DNA of 64,000 nt from NCBI RefSeq assembly GCF_030238365.1, contig NZ_JASSOT010000001.1, positions 186,001-250,000 on the forward strand, read 5' to 3'. A program made the translations under genes and the position numbers. Below, piece by piece: positions 1 through 10,091 of this stretch (positions within the stretch are counted from its first letter, which is position 1; each line of letters begins with the position of its first letter). The notes beneath the pieces were generated by a model. That model was given only the letters and a program-made list of their open reading frames with translations, ran no database searches and was not told the DNA's origin. The DNA comes from Lelliottia wanjuensis. GTDB lineage: Bacteria; Pseudomonadota; Gammaproteobacteria; Enterobacterales; Enterobacteriaceae.

Positions 1-1
1 T

Positions 2-2341
2 CTTATCACCTCTCCCAACTACCGATTCCATAGCACCGGCGAGACCGGGTTTACCTACAGCAGGCGGGTGGATAACCAGCAGGCGGTGCTCGGGCTGGAT
101 GTCTCCCTGGCTTCTCTGTCTCAGTTTTTGAAACAGCAGGGATTACCCGCAGGCAGTCAGGCCGCCATTGTCAACGCGTCCAATGAAATGATCGCCAGCC
201 AGCCGCCGCTCAACGGCGGTGAAAAGGGGTTCAATCAGCTGGAACGCTCGCCGGTGTTAAATACGCTTTCCGGCTTGCCCGCTGAAAATGCGGGTAAAAG
301 CAGGCAGTTTAACGTCGACGGCCAGGACTGGTACGGTTCGGTGGTGAATATTGATAACAGCGGAAATCACTACCGGCTGATTATTGCCACGCCGTCTGCG
401 CTTCTGACGGCAGACGCGAACGCGATCCGCAACAACGCCACCCTGATCGCCTTTGTTCTGCTGCTGCTCAGCCTGCCGGTAGTCTGGTACTTCTCCCGGC
501 GGATCTCCAGGCCGCTGATCCGGCTGTGCAAAGATGCCGAAGCCATCAGTACGCTGACCTTCAATGAAGGTGACGCTGAGCATTCCGTCATTGAAGAGGT
601 GGATGATTTGCACCGGGCGATGGCAAAAATGAAGCGCACCCTGAATCAATTTATCTCGATGGGCAACATCCTGTCGGCCAGAGATAATTTTCCGCAGCAG
701 ATGCAGGGGCTGCTGAATGAAACCACGGAAATCGCCGCCATGAACGGCGGGATTATTTATCTGGCGGATAAAACGCAGCATATCTTCACGCCCGTCGCCG
801 TTAATCGCGAAAGCCAGACGTTGACTCAGCCAGAGATGGAGGCGATGCAGTTCGATGAGCGGGATACGCCTGCGTTCGCGCAAATCCGCGAAGGCCAGTC
901 TGTCTGCGGCGTTTTTGATCTGCAATCAAATCCCACTGCCATGCCCGCTCCGCTGCGCGCCTTTTTGCAGTCTTATCATCGGGTCTCGTACATTGCCGTA
1001 CCCATGCAGACCCACGACGGCCACCTGCTGGGATTCCTGCTGCTGCTCAACTTCTACGAGATGAACGCAGAACGCCAGGCGAAAAAAATGCAGCTGGTCA
1101 ACGCCCTGATCGGCAGTATGTCTGTGGCTATTGAAACCCAGTACCTGCTGCAGGAGCAAAAGCATCTCCTGAATGCCTTTATCGAGCTGATCGCCGGTGC
1201 CATCGACGCCAAAAGCGCCTATACGGGCGGCCACTGTCAGAGGGTTCCTGAAATTACCAAAATGCTCGCCCGCGCTGCCGTGGAGGCGAAAGAGGGGCCA
1301 TTTGCCAGTTTCACGCTCTCCGAAAATGAGTGGGAGGAGCTCCACACGGCCTGCTGGCTGCATGACTGCGGGAAAATCACCACCCCGGAATTTGTGGTGG
1401 ACAAAGCTACCAAACTGGAGCTGATTTACGATCGCATCCATGAAATTCGCATGCGCTTTGAGGTGCTAAAACGCGAAAAAGAGATCGCCTCGCTGCGAAG
1501 CCGCATTCCGGACGCTTTGCTGGCAGAACCGGATCGACAGCTGGAAGAAGCGCTCCGGAAACTGGATGAGGATTTTTACTTTATTGCACAGTGCAATATT
1601 GGCGGCGAGTTCCTGCCTGACAGCGCTCTGGCGCGCATTCAGGAGATTGCCGGTTATCGGTGGACGCGAACCCTCGACGACACCGCGGGCGTTTCCAGCG
1701 CCGAGCTGGCGCGCAAAACCCGCCAGCCCGCACAACCGCTGCCCGTGCAAGAGCCCATCCTTGCCGATAAAGAAGAGCACGTGGTTTACCGTGATACCAA
1801 AAGTCATCTGCCAGAAAGCTACCAGTTCCGGCTGCGGGAACCCGAGCATCTCTACAACTACGGTGAGATTTACAACCTGTCGATCCGCAGAGGCACGCTC
1901 ACGGACGAGGAGCGTTACAAAATTAACGAGCACATCATGCAGACCATCATCATGCTCAAAAAACTGCCTTTCCCACGAGCGATGGCCAATGTGCCGGTGA
2001 TCGCGGGTGGCCATCACGAGCGCATGGACGGGAAAGGGTATCCTTATCAGCTGCGCGAAGAGCAGATGAGTATTCCGGTCAGGATGATGGCGATTGCCGA
2101 TGTGTTCGAAGCGCTGACCGCGGCCGACCGCCCATATAAACCGGGGAAACGACTTTCAGAGGCGCTGAATATTATGGTGATGATGGTCAACGAGAATCAT
2201 CTCAACCGGGATCTGTTTATTCTCTTCCTGCAATCCGGGGTCTGGAAAACCTACTCGACGGCCTTTTTGCAGGGAGCGAACGTGGATGAAGTCGATGTCG
2301 GGAAATTGCTGGATAAGGTGGAGCTCAGGATGGCAGTGTGA
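2..2341 (+). CDS. Membrane HD-GYP domain protein (5' end outside window)
   Basis: The reading frame is open from base 2, so the GTG at 68 is probably internal and the true start lies before the window. The visible order is the end of an extracytoplasmic sensor region, one membrane segment (about 440-500, LIAFVLLLLSLPVVW), a HAMP-like stretch, a GAF-like region, then an HD-GYP domain. The HD motif reads HDCGK (from 1361) and the second half HHERMDGKGYP (from 2012), the signature of cyclic-di-GMP phosphodiesterases. The two motifs lie about 217 residues apart, much more than in typical HD-GYP domains, so about 150 residues are inserted inside the catalytic domain. The inferred role is membrane-bound c-di-GMP hydrolysis or sensing. 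The ligand is unknown. Confidence 0.8.
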   Translation, partial: LITSPNYRFHSTGETGFTYSRRVDNQQAVLGLDVSLASLSQFLKQQGLPAGSQAAIVNASNEMIASQPPLNGGEKGFNQLERSPVLNTLSGLPAENAGKSRQFNVDGQDWYGSVVNIDNSGNHYRLIIATPSALLTADANAIRNNATLIAFVLLLLSLPVVWYFSRRISRPLIRLCKDAEAISTLTFNEGDAEHSVIEEVDDLHRAMAKMKRTLNQFISMGNILSARDNFPQQMQGLLNETTEIAAMNGGIIYLADKTQHIFTPVAVNRESQTLTQPEMEAMQFDERDTPAFAQIREGQSVCGVFDLQSNPTAMPAPLRAFLQSYHRVSYIAVPMQTHDGHLLGFLLLLNFYEMNAERQAKKMQLVNALIGSMSVAIETQYLLQEQKHLLNAFIELIAGAIDAKSAYTGGHCQRVPEITKMLARAAVEAKEGPFASFTLSENEWEELHTACWLHDCGKITTPEFVVDKATKLELIYDRIHEIRMRFEVLKREKEIASLRSRIPDALLAEPDRQLEEALRKLDEDFYFIAQCNIGGEFLPDSALARIQEIAGYRWTRTLDDTAGVSSAELARKTRQPAQPLPVQEPILADKEEHVVYRDTKSHLPESYQFRLREPEHLYNYGEIYNLSIRRGTLTDEERYKINEHIMQTIIMLKKLPFPRAMANVPVIAGGHHERMDGKGYPYQLREEQMSIPVRMMAIADVFEALTAADRPYKPGKRLSEALNIMVMMVNENHLNRDLFILFLQSGVWKTYSTAFLQGANVDEVDVGKLLDKVELRMAV

Positions 2342-2428
2342 CGGGGATAAAGATGAAAAGCACTTTTGCACCAGTGGATGCGCGAAAATAGTTTATAAAC
2401 AGGGAATATCTCTATAAGGAACCCCACT

Positions 2429-3274
2429 ATGTCCCCATTTCTGAGCGCTTATTTTGCCCGTATCGGCTGGCAGCAGCCGGTCTCCGTGCATATCGAGACC
2501 CTGCGGGCGCTGCATTTGAGCCACAACTGCGCAATTCCGTTTGAGAATATTGACGTGGTCATGACCCGCGAGATCCAGCTCGACGATCAAAGCGTGATGG
2601 ACAAGCTGGTTTCCGCGCGCCGTGGCGGCTACTGCTTTGAGCAGAACGGATTATTCGAGCGCGTGCTGCGCGAAGTGGGCTTTGAGGTGCGCAGCGTGCT
2701 CGGGCGCGTGATTCTGGCGAATCCGCCGCAGATGCCGCCTCGTACGCATCGTCTGCTGCTGGTGGAACTCAACGGCGAGCGCTGGATTGCGGATGTCGGA
2801 TTCGGCGGCCAGACGCTGACCGCACCGATTCGTCTCATCACCGGGGAAGAGCAGGCCACGCCGCACGGCGTTTACCGCCTGATGAATGAGAACAACGACT
2901 GGGTGTTGCAGTTCCGCCATCATGAGCACTGGCAGTCGATGTACCATTTCGACCTGGCGACGCAGTATTTCACCGATTACGTGATGGGTAATTTCTGGTC
3001 CGCCCACTGGCCGCAGTCCCATTTCCGCCACCATCTTCTGATGTGTCGCCATCTGCCGGACGGCGGCAAGCTGACGCTGACCAACTACCACTTTACCCAC
3101 TGGCAGGGCGCTCGCGCTGTGGAAACGGTCAATTTGCCGGATGCCAGTGCGTTGTATACCGTGATGCAGGAGCGTTTTGGGCTGGGCGTGGACGATCCGA
3201 AACACGGGTTTTCATTGACGGAATTAACAGCGGTGATGGCGGGGTTTGATACCCATCCGGAAGCGGGGAAATAA
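2429..3274 (+). CDS. nhoA: Arylamine N-acetyltransferase
   Basis: This 281-aa protein is a cytosolic acetyl-CoA:arylamine N-acetyltransferase (N-hydroxyarylamine O-acetyltransferase). The family triad is visible: Cys in RRGGYCFEQNG, His in PRTHRLLLVEL and Asp in WIADVGFGGQ. Length matches the enterobacterial enzyme. The start ATG follows an AAGGA Shine-Dalgarno sequence at the expected spacing. As in E. coli it sits beside narV, transcribed convergently with the nitrate reductase operon and separated from it by a REP element. It acetylates aromatic amines and hydrazines. The natural substrate is not evident from context. Confidence 0.93.
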   Translation: MSPFLSAYFARIGWQQPVSVHIETLRALHLSHNCAIPFENIDVVMTREIQLDDQSVMDKLVSARRGGYCFEQNGLFERVLREVGFEVRSVLGRVILANPPQMPPRTHRLLLVELNGERWIADVGFGGQTLTAPIRLITGEEQATPHGVYRLMNENNDWVLQFRHHEHWQSMYHFDLATQYFTDYVMGNFWSAHWPQSHFRHHLLMCRHLPDGGKLTLTNYHFTHWQGARAVETVNLPDASALYTVMQERFGLGVDDPKHGFSLTELTAVMAGFDTHPEAGK

Positions 3275-3283
3275 CGGTCAATG

Positions 3284-3366
3284 TCGGGTGGCGGCTTCGC
3301 CTTACCCGACCTACAAAACCGGACAAACTAAACCGTAGGCCGGATAAGCGCAGCGCCATCCGGCGC
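3284..3366. repeat. REP/BIME-type palindromic element
   Basis: GTCGGGTGGCGGCTTCGCC and GGATAAGCGCAGCGCCATCC form two opposed REP units joined by a short linker. The element lies between the convergent ends of nhoA and narV, a usual REP position, and may stabilise or terminate both transcripts. Confidence 0.85.
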
Positions 3367-3368
3367 AA

Positions 3369-4049
3369 TCAGCGCCGCGATCTCACCACCTGATACCGTC
3401 GCGTCAAATACTCCACCGGTGCGCTCCAGACGTGCACCAGCCTGGTGAACGGGAACAGCAGGAAGATGGTCATCCCGAGTACCAGATGCACGCGGAAAAT
3501 ATAGGCCACGCCGTCGAGATGCGCCGATGCGCCGCCGTGGAAAGTCACCACCGCCTGCGCCCAGTCGACCAGTTTCAGCATTTCACTCCCATCCGGATGC
3601 TGCGCGGAGAACGGAATCGTCGCCAGGCCGAGAATACACTGCACCAGCAGCACGCAGAGGATCAGGATATCCGCCGTCGAAGAGGTCGCGCGGATACGCG
3701 GATTGGTTAAACGCCTCACCAGCAACCCCGCGCCGCCGACCAGCGTCAGCACGCCGCAAACCCCGCCGAGGATCATCGCCATCAGCTGTTTCTGCGACAT
3801 CGGCAGGAACCACGAATAGACCCAGTGCGGCGTCAGCATCCCGAAGGCGTGGCCGAAGAAGATCCCCAGAATGCCGATGTGGAACAAGTTCGACCACAGC
3901 ACCATCCCGCGTTTATCCAGCATCTGGCTGGACGACGCACGCCAGGTGTACTGCCCGTAGTCGTAGCGCAGCCAGCTCCCCAACAGGAACACCGTCCCGC
4001 ACAGGTACGGGTAGATGTCGTAAAAGAAGACGTTCAGATAGTGCATCAT
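3369..4049 (-). CDS. narV: Respiratory nitrate reductase 2, gamma subunit
   Basis: This 226-aa cytochrome b subunit anchors nitrate reductase Z to the inner membrane and passes quinol electrons to NarY. Five hydrophobic segments can be followed, and histidines near the N- and C-terminal helices (GHAFGM, VHLVLGM, RLVHVW) are the usual haem b ligands. It starts inside the stop of narW (ATGA overlap), so the two are translationally coupled. It is the last gene of the narZYWV operon. The assignment as narV rather than narI rests on the nhoA and narU neighbours. Confidence 0.93.
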   Translation of the reverse strand: MMHYLNVFFYDIYPYLCGTVFLLGSWLRYDYGQYTWRASSSQMLDKRGMVLWSNLFHIGILGIFFGHAFGMLTPHWVYSWFLPMSQKQLMAMILGGVCGVLTLVGGAGLLVRRLTNPRIRATSSTADILILCVLLVQCILGLATIPFSAQHPDGSEMLKLVDWAQAVVTFHGGASAHLDGVAYIFRVHLVLGMTIFLLFPFTRLVHVWSAPVEYLTRRYQVVRSRR

Positions 4050-4741
4050 TTCGGGCCTCCGGCGCTGACGTCCACGTACTGAGGCGCGACGTCCTGGCTA
4101 AAGCGTCGTTGATATTGCTGCATCGGCGAGCTGTCGCACGCCGTGGCGTTGTCCTCGATAAACTTGACCTGTTCCTCTTCCCACACGGCGTCCAGCGCCT
4201 GACGGGTGTCATCCCGCTGTTCCGTCGCTACCTGTTTCGTGACGCTGTCACTTGTCAGTTTGCTGGCCGCAAGCGCCAGCAGAGCGTCAAACAGCTGATA
4301 CTGCGGCACATCGCGCTGCTTCAGCCGCCCGCCGATCAGCGCCAGAATCGGCGCGACATTCTGCAAACCCTCGCGCGCCTCGTCGTCAGGAATGATGCTC
4401 AGATACTCCAGATAGAGCGGCAGATAGTCCGGCAGCTCACGGCAGTCGAGGGCTAAACCGGCTTTCTCGTACTGGCCCATCAGATCGACCATCGCCTGGC
4501 CGCGATCGCGGGACTCGGCGTGAACATGCTCGAACAGCAGGAGCGACGTCGCGCGCCCGCGCTCGAACACCTCACACCACTGCGCCTGTTTATCGAGCAG
4601 CGCCGCGCCAAGATGCTGCTGCGCAAACGGCAGCAGCTGCGGCGCGTCCTGGGCGATCAGGGAGAGGGCTTCGTCGCGACTCTCCCAGAGCGCCTCGTCC
4701 GGATATTCAATGAGCAGGGCGATAATTTTCAGAATGCGCAT
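4046..4741 (-). CDS. narW: Nitrate reductase 2 assembly chaperone, delta subunit
   Basis: This 231-aa soluble protein is the NarJ/NarW chaperone that holds apo-NarZY and helps insert the molybdenum cofactor before membrane attachment. It is not part of the final enzyme. The N-terminus ([16 protein letters not shown]) and the acidic C-terminus are typical of the family. Its start codon shares one base with the narY stop and its stop overlaps the narV start, consistent with tight operon coupling. Confidence 0.93.
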   Translation of the reverse strand: MRILKIIALLIEYPDEALWESRDEALSLIAQDAPQLLPFAQQHLGAALLDKQAQWCEVFERGRATSLLLFEHVHAESRDRGQAMVDLMGQYEKAGLALDCRELPDYLPLYLEYLSIIPDDEAREGLQNVAPILALIGGRLKQRDVPQYQLFDALLALAASKLTSDSVTKQVATEQRDDTRQALDAVWEEEQVKFIEDNATACDSSPMQQYQRRFSQDVAPQYVDVSAGGPK

Positions 4742-6285
4742 TACTCTCCCTCCCCGTGTTCACGCACCTCGGAAATATTGATGGCGTCAATGCGCTGGCT
4801 GTTGAACAGATTGAATTTGGTGTCGGAGCCGTGGCAGCCGTCGCCGAAGGTAAAGCCGCAGCCGTTTTTCTCCGGGAAGGCATCGGCGGCCATTTCACGG
4901 TGGCTGGTTGGGATCACGAAACGGTCTTCGTAGTTGGCAATCGCCAGGTAGCGGTACATCTCTTCCACCTGTTCCACGCTCAGGCCCACTTCGTCGATGG
5001 CGCGGGTATCGGTCACGCCTTCCACGGTTTGCGAGCGTTTGTAGTGGCGCATCGCCATCATGCGTTTCAGGGCGCGCAGCACCGGGCCGGTATCGCCCGC
5101 ACTCAGCATATTCGCCAGATACTGCACCGGAATGCGCAGGCTTTCGACGGCAGGCAGAATGCTGTCGGTCTGCGGCAGACCACCGGCGTCGGCGTAGGAC
5201 TGGATCGGTGACAGCGGCGGCACATACCAGACCATCGGCAGGGTGCGATATTCCGGATGCAGCGGCAGGGCCAGCTTCCAGTCCATCGCCATTTTGTAGA
5301 CCGGCGAGCGCTGGGCCGCTTCGATCACGTTCTGCGGGATACCCTGTTTCAACGCTTCCTCAATCACCGCCGGATCGTTCGGGTTCAGGAATACGTCGCA
5401 CTGACGCTCGTACAGATCCGTTTCATGCTCGGTGCTGGCTGCTTCTTCAATGCGATCCGCGTCGTACAGCAGCACGCCAAGATAGCGAATGCGCCCGACG
5501 CAGGTTTCCGAGCAGACGGTCGGCTGACCGGACTCAATGCGTGGATAGCAGAAAATGCATTTTTCCGACTTGCCGCTCTTCCAGTTGAAGTAGATTTTTT
5601 TGTACGGACAGCCGCTGATGCACATGCGCCAGCCGCGGCATTTGTCCTGGTCGATCAGGACAATGCCGTCCTCTTCGCGCTTATAAATCGCGCCGCTCGG
5701 GCAGGTGGCGACGCAACTCGGGTTCAGGCAGTGCTCGCACAGGCGCGGGAGGTACATCATGAAGGTGTTTTCGAACTGGCCGTACATCTCCTTTTGCATC
5801 TTGTCGAAGTTACGGTCGCGGGCGCGTTTCTCGAATTCGCCGCCGAGCAGCTCCTCCCAGTTCGGGCCGCCGACGATTTTGTCCATTCGTTTACCGCTAA
5901 TCAACGAGCGCGGACGCGCGGTCGGGAGATGATCGCCCTCCGGCGCGCGGTGCAAGTCCTGATAGTCAAAGGTGAAAGGCTCGTAATAGTCGTCGATGCC
6001 TGGCAGCGACGGGTTGGCGAAGATTTTCGACAGCACGCCCACGCGTCCGCCGAGGCGCGGCGTCAGTTTCCCGGTGATCCCGCGCACCCAGCCGCCTTGC
6101 CACTCCTCCTGGTCTTCCCAGTTTTTCGGATAGCCGATGCCCGGTTTGGTTTCGACATTGTTAAACCACGCGTATTCCATCCCTTCGCGCCCGGTCCAGA
6201 CGTTTTTGCACGTCACCGAGCAGGTGTGACACCCAATGCATTTGTCGAGATTCAGTACCATGCCGACCTGTGAGCGTATTTTCAT
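4741..6285 (-). CDS. narY: Nitrate reductase 2, beta (iron-sulfur) subunit
   Basis: This 514-aa protein carries the electron-transfer wire between haem b in NarV and the catalytic subunit NarZ. Four cysteine clusters are visible: CIGCHTCSVTC near residue 16, CEHCLNPSCVATC, CRGWRMCISGC (Trp replaces one Cys, the hallmark of the [3Fe-4S] centre) and the CIFC/CSETC group. Length equals E. coli NarY. The start overlaps the narZ stop by four bases. It acts on the cytoplasmic side of the inner membrane. Confidence 0.96.
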   Translation of the reverse strand: MKIRSQVGMVLNLDKCIGCHTCSVTCKNVWTGREGMEYAWFNNVETKPGIGYPKNWEDQEEWQGGWVRGITGKLTPRLGGRVGVLSKIFANPSLPGIDDYYEPFTFDYQDLHRAPEGDHLPTARPRSLISGKRMDKIVGGPNWEELLGGEFEKRARDRNFDKMQKEMYGQFENTFMMYLPRLCEHCLNPSCVATCPSGAIYKREEDGIVLIDQDKCRGWRMCISGCPYKKIYFNWKSGKSEKCIFCYPRIESGQPTVCSETCVGRIRYLGVLLYDADRIEEAASTEHETDLYERQCDVFLNPNDPAVIEEALKQGIPQNVIEAAQRSPVYKMAMDWKLALPLHPEYRTLPMVWYVPPLSPIQSYADAGGLPQTDSILPAVESLRIPVQYLANMLSAGDTGPVLRALKRMMAMRHYKRSQTVEGVTDTRAIDEVGLSVEQVEEMYRYLAIANYEDRFVIPTSHREMAADAFPEKNGCGFTFGDGCHGSDTKFNLFNSQRIDAINISEVREHGEGE

Positions 6286-9200
6286 TTTTTCGCCTCCTGT
6301 ACCTGATCCCGACCTTCGCCATCCAGCCAGTTAATGTTTTTCATCTTGCGGATCATGATGAATTCGTCGCGGTTCGAGCCGACGGTGCCGTAGTAGTTAA
6401 AGCCGTAGGCCAGCTGCGCGTAGCCGCCAATCATATGCGTCGGTTTCGGGCAGACGCGAGTGACGGAGTTGTGGATCCCGCCGCGCCGTCCGGTCACTTC
6501 CGAGCCCGGTATGTTAAGAATGCGCTCCTGGGCGTGATACATCATGGTCATGCCCGGCGGCACGCGCTGGCTGACGACCGCGCGGGCGGTGAGGGCGCCG
6601 TTGGCGTTGAAGGCTTCGATCCAGTCGTTGTCTTCAATGCCTAACTCGCGGGCATCCGTTTCGCTGATCCAGACGATCGGCCCGCCGCGCGACAGGGTCT
6701 GCATCAGCAGGTTTTCGCTGTAGGTGGAGTGAATGCCCCATTTCTGGTGCGGCGTCAGGAAGTTCAGCGCTTTTTCCGGGAAACCGTTCGGCGGAATTTC
6801 GCGCATGTGGGTCACGCTGCGGGTGTCGATCGGCGGACGATAGGCCACCAGGCTTTCGCCAAAGGCGCGCATCCACTGGTGATCCTGATACAGTTGCTGA
6901 CGCCCGGAGAGGGTACGCCACGGGATCAGCTCGTGGACGTTGGTGTATCCGGCGTTATAGGAAACATGCTCGCTCTCGATGCCGGACCAGGTCGGGCTGG
7001 AGATGATTTTGCGCGGCTGGGCCTGGATATCGCGAAAACGAATCTTCTCGTCTTCTTTGTTGATCGCCAGATGGGTATGGTCGCGTCCGGTAAATTCGGC
7101 GAGGGCTTTCCAGGCTTTGACCGCCACGTGGCCGTTGGTTTCCGGGGCAAGCGACAGGATCACCTCCGAAGCGTCGATGGCCGTATCGATCAGCGGACGC
7201 CCTTTGCACGGGCCATCGAGCTTGACGTAGTTCAGCTTGCCGAGGAAATCGACTTCGTCCTGGGTGTTCCAGGAAATACCTTTCCCGCCGTTGCCGAGCT
7301 TGTCCATCAGCGGCCCGAGCGAAGTAAAGCGCTCGTACGTTTCCGGATAATTACGCTCGATAACAGCGATGTTCGGCGCGGTTTTACCGGGGATCAGATC
7401 GCATTCACCTTTGCGCCAGTCCTGAATATCAAAGGGCTGCGACAGCTCCGCCGGGGAATCGTGCTGCAACGGCTGCAATACCACGTCAGTTTCTGTACCC
7501 AGATGGCCGACGCACACTTCGGAAAACACTTTGGCGATGCCTTTGTAGATATCCCAGTCGCTGCGCGATTCCCACGCCGGATCCACGGCTGCCGAGAGCG
7601 GGTGAATAAACGGATGCATATCCGAGGTATTCATGTCGTCTTTCTCGTACCAGGTCGCGGTCGGCAGGACGATGTCCGAGAACAGACAGGTGCTGGACAT
7701 GCGGAAATCGAGGGTCACCAGCAGGTCAAGCTTGCCTTCGATGGCCGCAGTTTGCCACTCCACCTCTTCCGGTTTGACGTCGTCGGTCGAGCCGAGATCG
7801 TCGCCCTGAATCCCGCTCTCGGTGCCGAGCAGGTATTTAAGCATGTACTCGTGGCCTTTCCCGGAGGAGCCGAGCAGGTTTGAGCGCCAGACGAACAGAT
7901 TGCGCGGGTGGTTTTTGCCGTTGTCGGGCTGTTCGCAGGCAAAGCGCAGATCGCCCGATTTCAGCGCCTGCACCGTGTACTCCTGCGGGGACATTCCGGC
8001 GGCATCGGCGCGGGCTTTGATGTGCAGCGGGTTGAGCGACAGCTGCGGGGCGGACGGCAGCCAGCCCATCCTCTCGGCGCGCACGTTAAAGTCGATCAGG
8101 TGCCCGGTGAATTTCGACGGATCCGCCAGCGGGGAGAGCAGCTCCTGGGCGGTGAGTTTTTCGTAACGCCACTGGCTGGCGTGGTTGTAGAAGAACGAGG
8201 TGCTGTTCATCTGGCGCGGCGGGCGGTTCCAGTCGAGGGCAAACGCCAGCGGCAGCCAGCCGGTTTGTGGGCGCAGCTTCTCCTGACCGACGTAGTGCGA
8301 CCAGCCGCCGCCGCTTTTGCCGACACAGCCGCAGAAGACCAGCATATTGATCATCCCGCGGTAGTTCATGTCCATGTGATACCAGTGGTTCACCCCCGCA
8401 CCGAGGATGATCATCGAGCGACCGTGGGTTTTGTGAGCGGTATCGGCGTACTCGCGGGCGATCTGCTCGATATGACGACGCGGCACGCCGGTGATCTGCT
8501 CGCCCCAGGCCGGGGAGTAGGCTTTGATTTCGCTGTAATCTTTAACGGCGTTGGCATCTTCCAGACCGCGATCGAGGCCGTAGTTCGCCAGAATCAGATC
8601 GTAGACGCTGGCGACCTGCTGCTGACGGCCATCGGCCAGCGTCAGGGTTTTCGACGGCACTTTGCGGATCAGCACCCGGTCCTGTTTCACGCTGCGAAAA
8701 TGCGGGTTTTCGTTGCCGCCAAAGTAGGGGAAGGCCACGTTCGCAATATTGTCGTGAGTAATCAGCAGCGAGAGCGTCAGCTCAGTTTCCTGTCCTGCTG
8801 CCAGCGATTCGAGGTTCCATTTACCTTTTTCGCCCCAGCGGAAACCAATTGAGCCGTTCGGCGCGACCAGCCCTCCGGCGATATCAAAGGCCACGGTTTT
8901 CCATTCAGGATTGTTCTCCTCGCCCAGACCCTCGGCCAGATCCGAGGCGCGCAGCATCCGTCCCGGCACCAGACTCCCGTCGTCACGCGCATCGAGCATC
9001 ACCAGCATCGGCATATCGGTATAGCGGCGGCAGTAGTTGAGGAAGTAGTCGCTGGGGTTATCGAGGTGAAACTCGCGGAGGATCACGTGGCCCATCGCCA
9101 TGGCCAGGGCGCTGTCGGTGCCTTGTTTCGGGGCCAGCCACTGATCGCTCAGCTTGGCAACTTCCGAGAAGTCCGGGGTGATAGCGATGGTTTTGGTGCC

Positions 9201-10022
9201 TTTGTAGCGCACTTCGGTGAAGAAGTGTGCGTCCGGTGTGCGCGTCTGCGGCACGTTCGAGCCCCAGGCGATGATGTAGCTGGAGTTATACCAGTCGGCG
9301 GATTCGGGGACATCGGTCTGCTCGCCCCAGGTCATCGGCGAGGCGGGCGGCAGGTCGCAGTACCAGTCGTAGAAACTCAGACAAGTCCCGCCGAGCAGCG
9401 AGAGATAGCGCGTCCCGGCGGCGTAAGAGACCATCGACATCGCCGGGATCGGCGAGAACCCGGCGACGCGATCCGGGCCGTAATGCTTAATCGTCCAGAC
9501 GTTAGCGGCGGCAATCAGCTGGTTAAGCTCTTTCCAGTTCGAGCGAATAAATCCGCCGTGGCCGCGCGCTTTTTTGTAGCTGCTGGCCTTCTGCGGATCG
9601 CTCATGATGGCGTTCCACGCCAGCACCGGGTCGCTGTGCTGGCCCAGCGCTTCGCGCCACAGCTCGATCAGTTTTCGGCGCACCAGCGGGTATTTCAGGC
9701 GGTTGGCGCTGTAGAGATACCAGGAGTAACTCGCCCCGCGCGGGCAGCCGCGCGGTTCATGGTTGGGTAAGTCGGGGCGGGTGCGGGGGTAGTCGGTTTG
9801 CTGTGTTTCCCAGGTCACCAGGCCGTTTTTGACGTAAATCTTCCAGCTGCAGGAGCCGGTACAGTTCACCCCGTGGGTGGATCGCACTATTTTGTCGAAC
9901 TGCCAGCGCTGGCGATAACTGTCTTCCCAGTCGCGGTTGGTGTGCATCACCTGACCGTGCCCGTCGGCGAAGGTCTCGCCTTTTTGTTTGAAATACCGGA
10001 AGCGATCCAACAATTTACTCAT
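6282..10022 (-). CDS. narZ: Respiratory nitrate reductase 2, alpha (catalytic) subunit
   Basis: This 1246-aa molybdo-bis-MGD enzyme reduces nitrate to nitrite in the cytoplasm using quinol electrons delivered through NarV and NarY. The N-terminal FS0 iron-sulfur ligands are seen as HGVNCTGSC, with a later Cys in PRGCPRG. The Asp that ligands molybdenum in this family lies in SFYDWYCDLPP. Length equals E. coli NarZ (NarG is one residue longer). narU lies 69 bases upstream on the same strand, the arrangement of the RpoS-linked narZ locus rather than narGHJI, so narZ is preferred. Confidence 0.96.
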   Translation of the reverse strand: MSKLLDRFRYFKQKGETFADGHGQVMHTNRDWEDSYRQRWQFDKIVRSTHGVNCTGSCSWKIYVKNGLVTWETQQTDYPRTRPDLPNHEPRGCPRGASYSWYLYSANRLKYPLVRRKLIELWREALGQHSDPVLAWNAIMSDPQKASSYKKARGHGGFIRSNWKELNQLIAAANVWTIKHYGPDRVAGFSPIPAMSMVSYAAGTRYLSLLGGTCLSFYDWYCDLPPASPMTWGEQTDVPESADWYNSSYIIAWGSNVPQTRTPDAHFFTEVRYKGTKTIAITPDFSEVAKLSDQWLAPKQGTDSALAMAMGHVILREFHLDNPSDYFLNYCRRYTDMPMLVMLDARDDGSLVPGRMLRASDLAEGLGEENNPEWKTVAFDIAGGLVAPNGSIGFRWGEKGKWNLESLAAGQETELTLSLLITHDNIANVAFPYFGGNENPHFRSVKQDRVLIRKVPSKTLTLADGRQQQVASVYDLILANYGLDRGLEDANAVKDYSEIKAYSPAWGEQITGVPRRHIEQIAREYADTAHKTHGRSMIILGAGVNHWYHMDMNYRGMINMLVFCGCVGKSGGGWSHYVGQEKLRPQTGWLPLAFALDWNRPPRQMNSTSFFYNHASQWRYEKLTAQELLSPLADPSKFTGHLIDFNVRAERMGWLPSAPQLSLNPLHIKARADAAGMSPQEYTVQALKSGDLRFACEQPDNGKNHPRNLFVWRSNLLGSSGKGHEYMLKYLLGTESGIQGDDLGSTDDVKPEEVEWQTAAIEGKLDLLVTLDFRMSSTCLFSDIVLPTATWYEKDDMNTSDMHPFIHPLSAAVDPAWESRSDWDIYKGIAKVFSEVCVGHLGTETDVVLQPLQHDSPAELSQPFDIQDWRKGECDLIPGKTAPNIAVIERNYPETYERFTSLGPLMDKLGNGGKGISWNTQDEVDFLGKLNYVKLDGPCKGRPLIDTAIDASEVILSLAPETNGHVAVKAWKALAEFTGRDHTHLAINKEDEKIRFRDIQAQPRKIISSPTWSGIESEHVSYNAGYTNVHELIPWRTLSGRQQLYQDHQWMRAFGESLVAYRPPIDTRSVTHMREIPPNGFPEKALNFLTPHQKWGIHSTYSENLLMQTLSRGGPIVWISETDARELGIEDNDWIEAFNANGALTARAVVSQRVPPGMTMMYHAQERILNIPGSEVTGRRGGIHNSVTRVCPKPTHMIGGYAQLAYGFNYYGTVGSNRDEFIMIRKMKNINWLDGEGRDQVQEAKK

Positions 10023-10091
10023 GACGTTTCTCCTGACGGGGCGACGCCCACCCCGTGGTTACACTGCTCACAAATGTGTCGATCTGAATTG

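Noticed and set aside
3527-4456. 309-aa open frame opposite narV and narW
   Set aside because: Arg- and Ser-rich shadow of GC-rich genes with no recognisable domain.
6729-7883. 384-aa open frame opposite narZ
   Set aside because: Shadow frame of a strongly conserved catalytic subunit.
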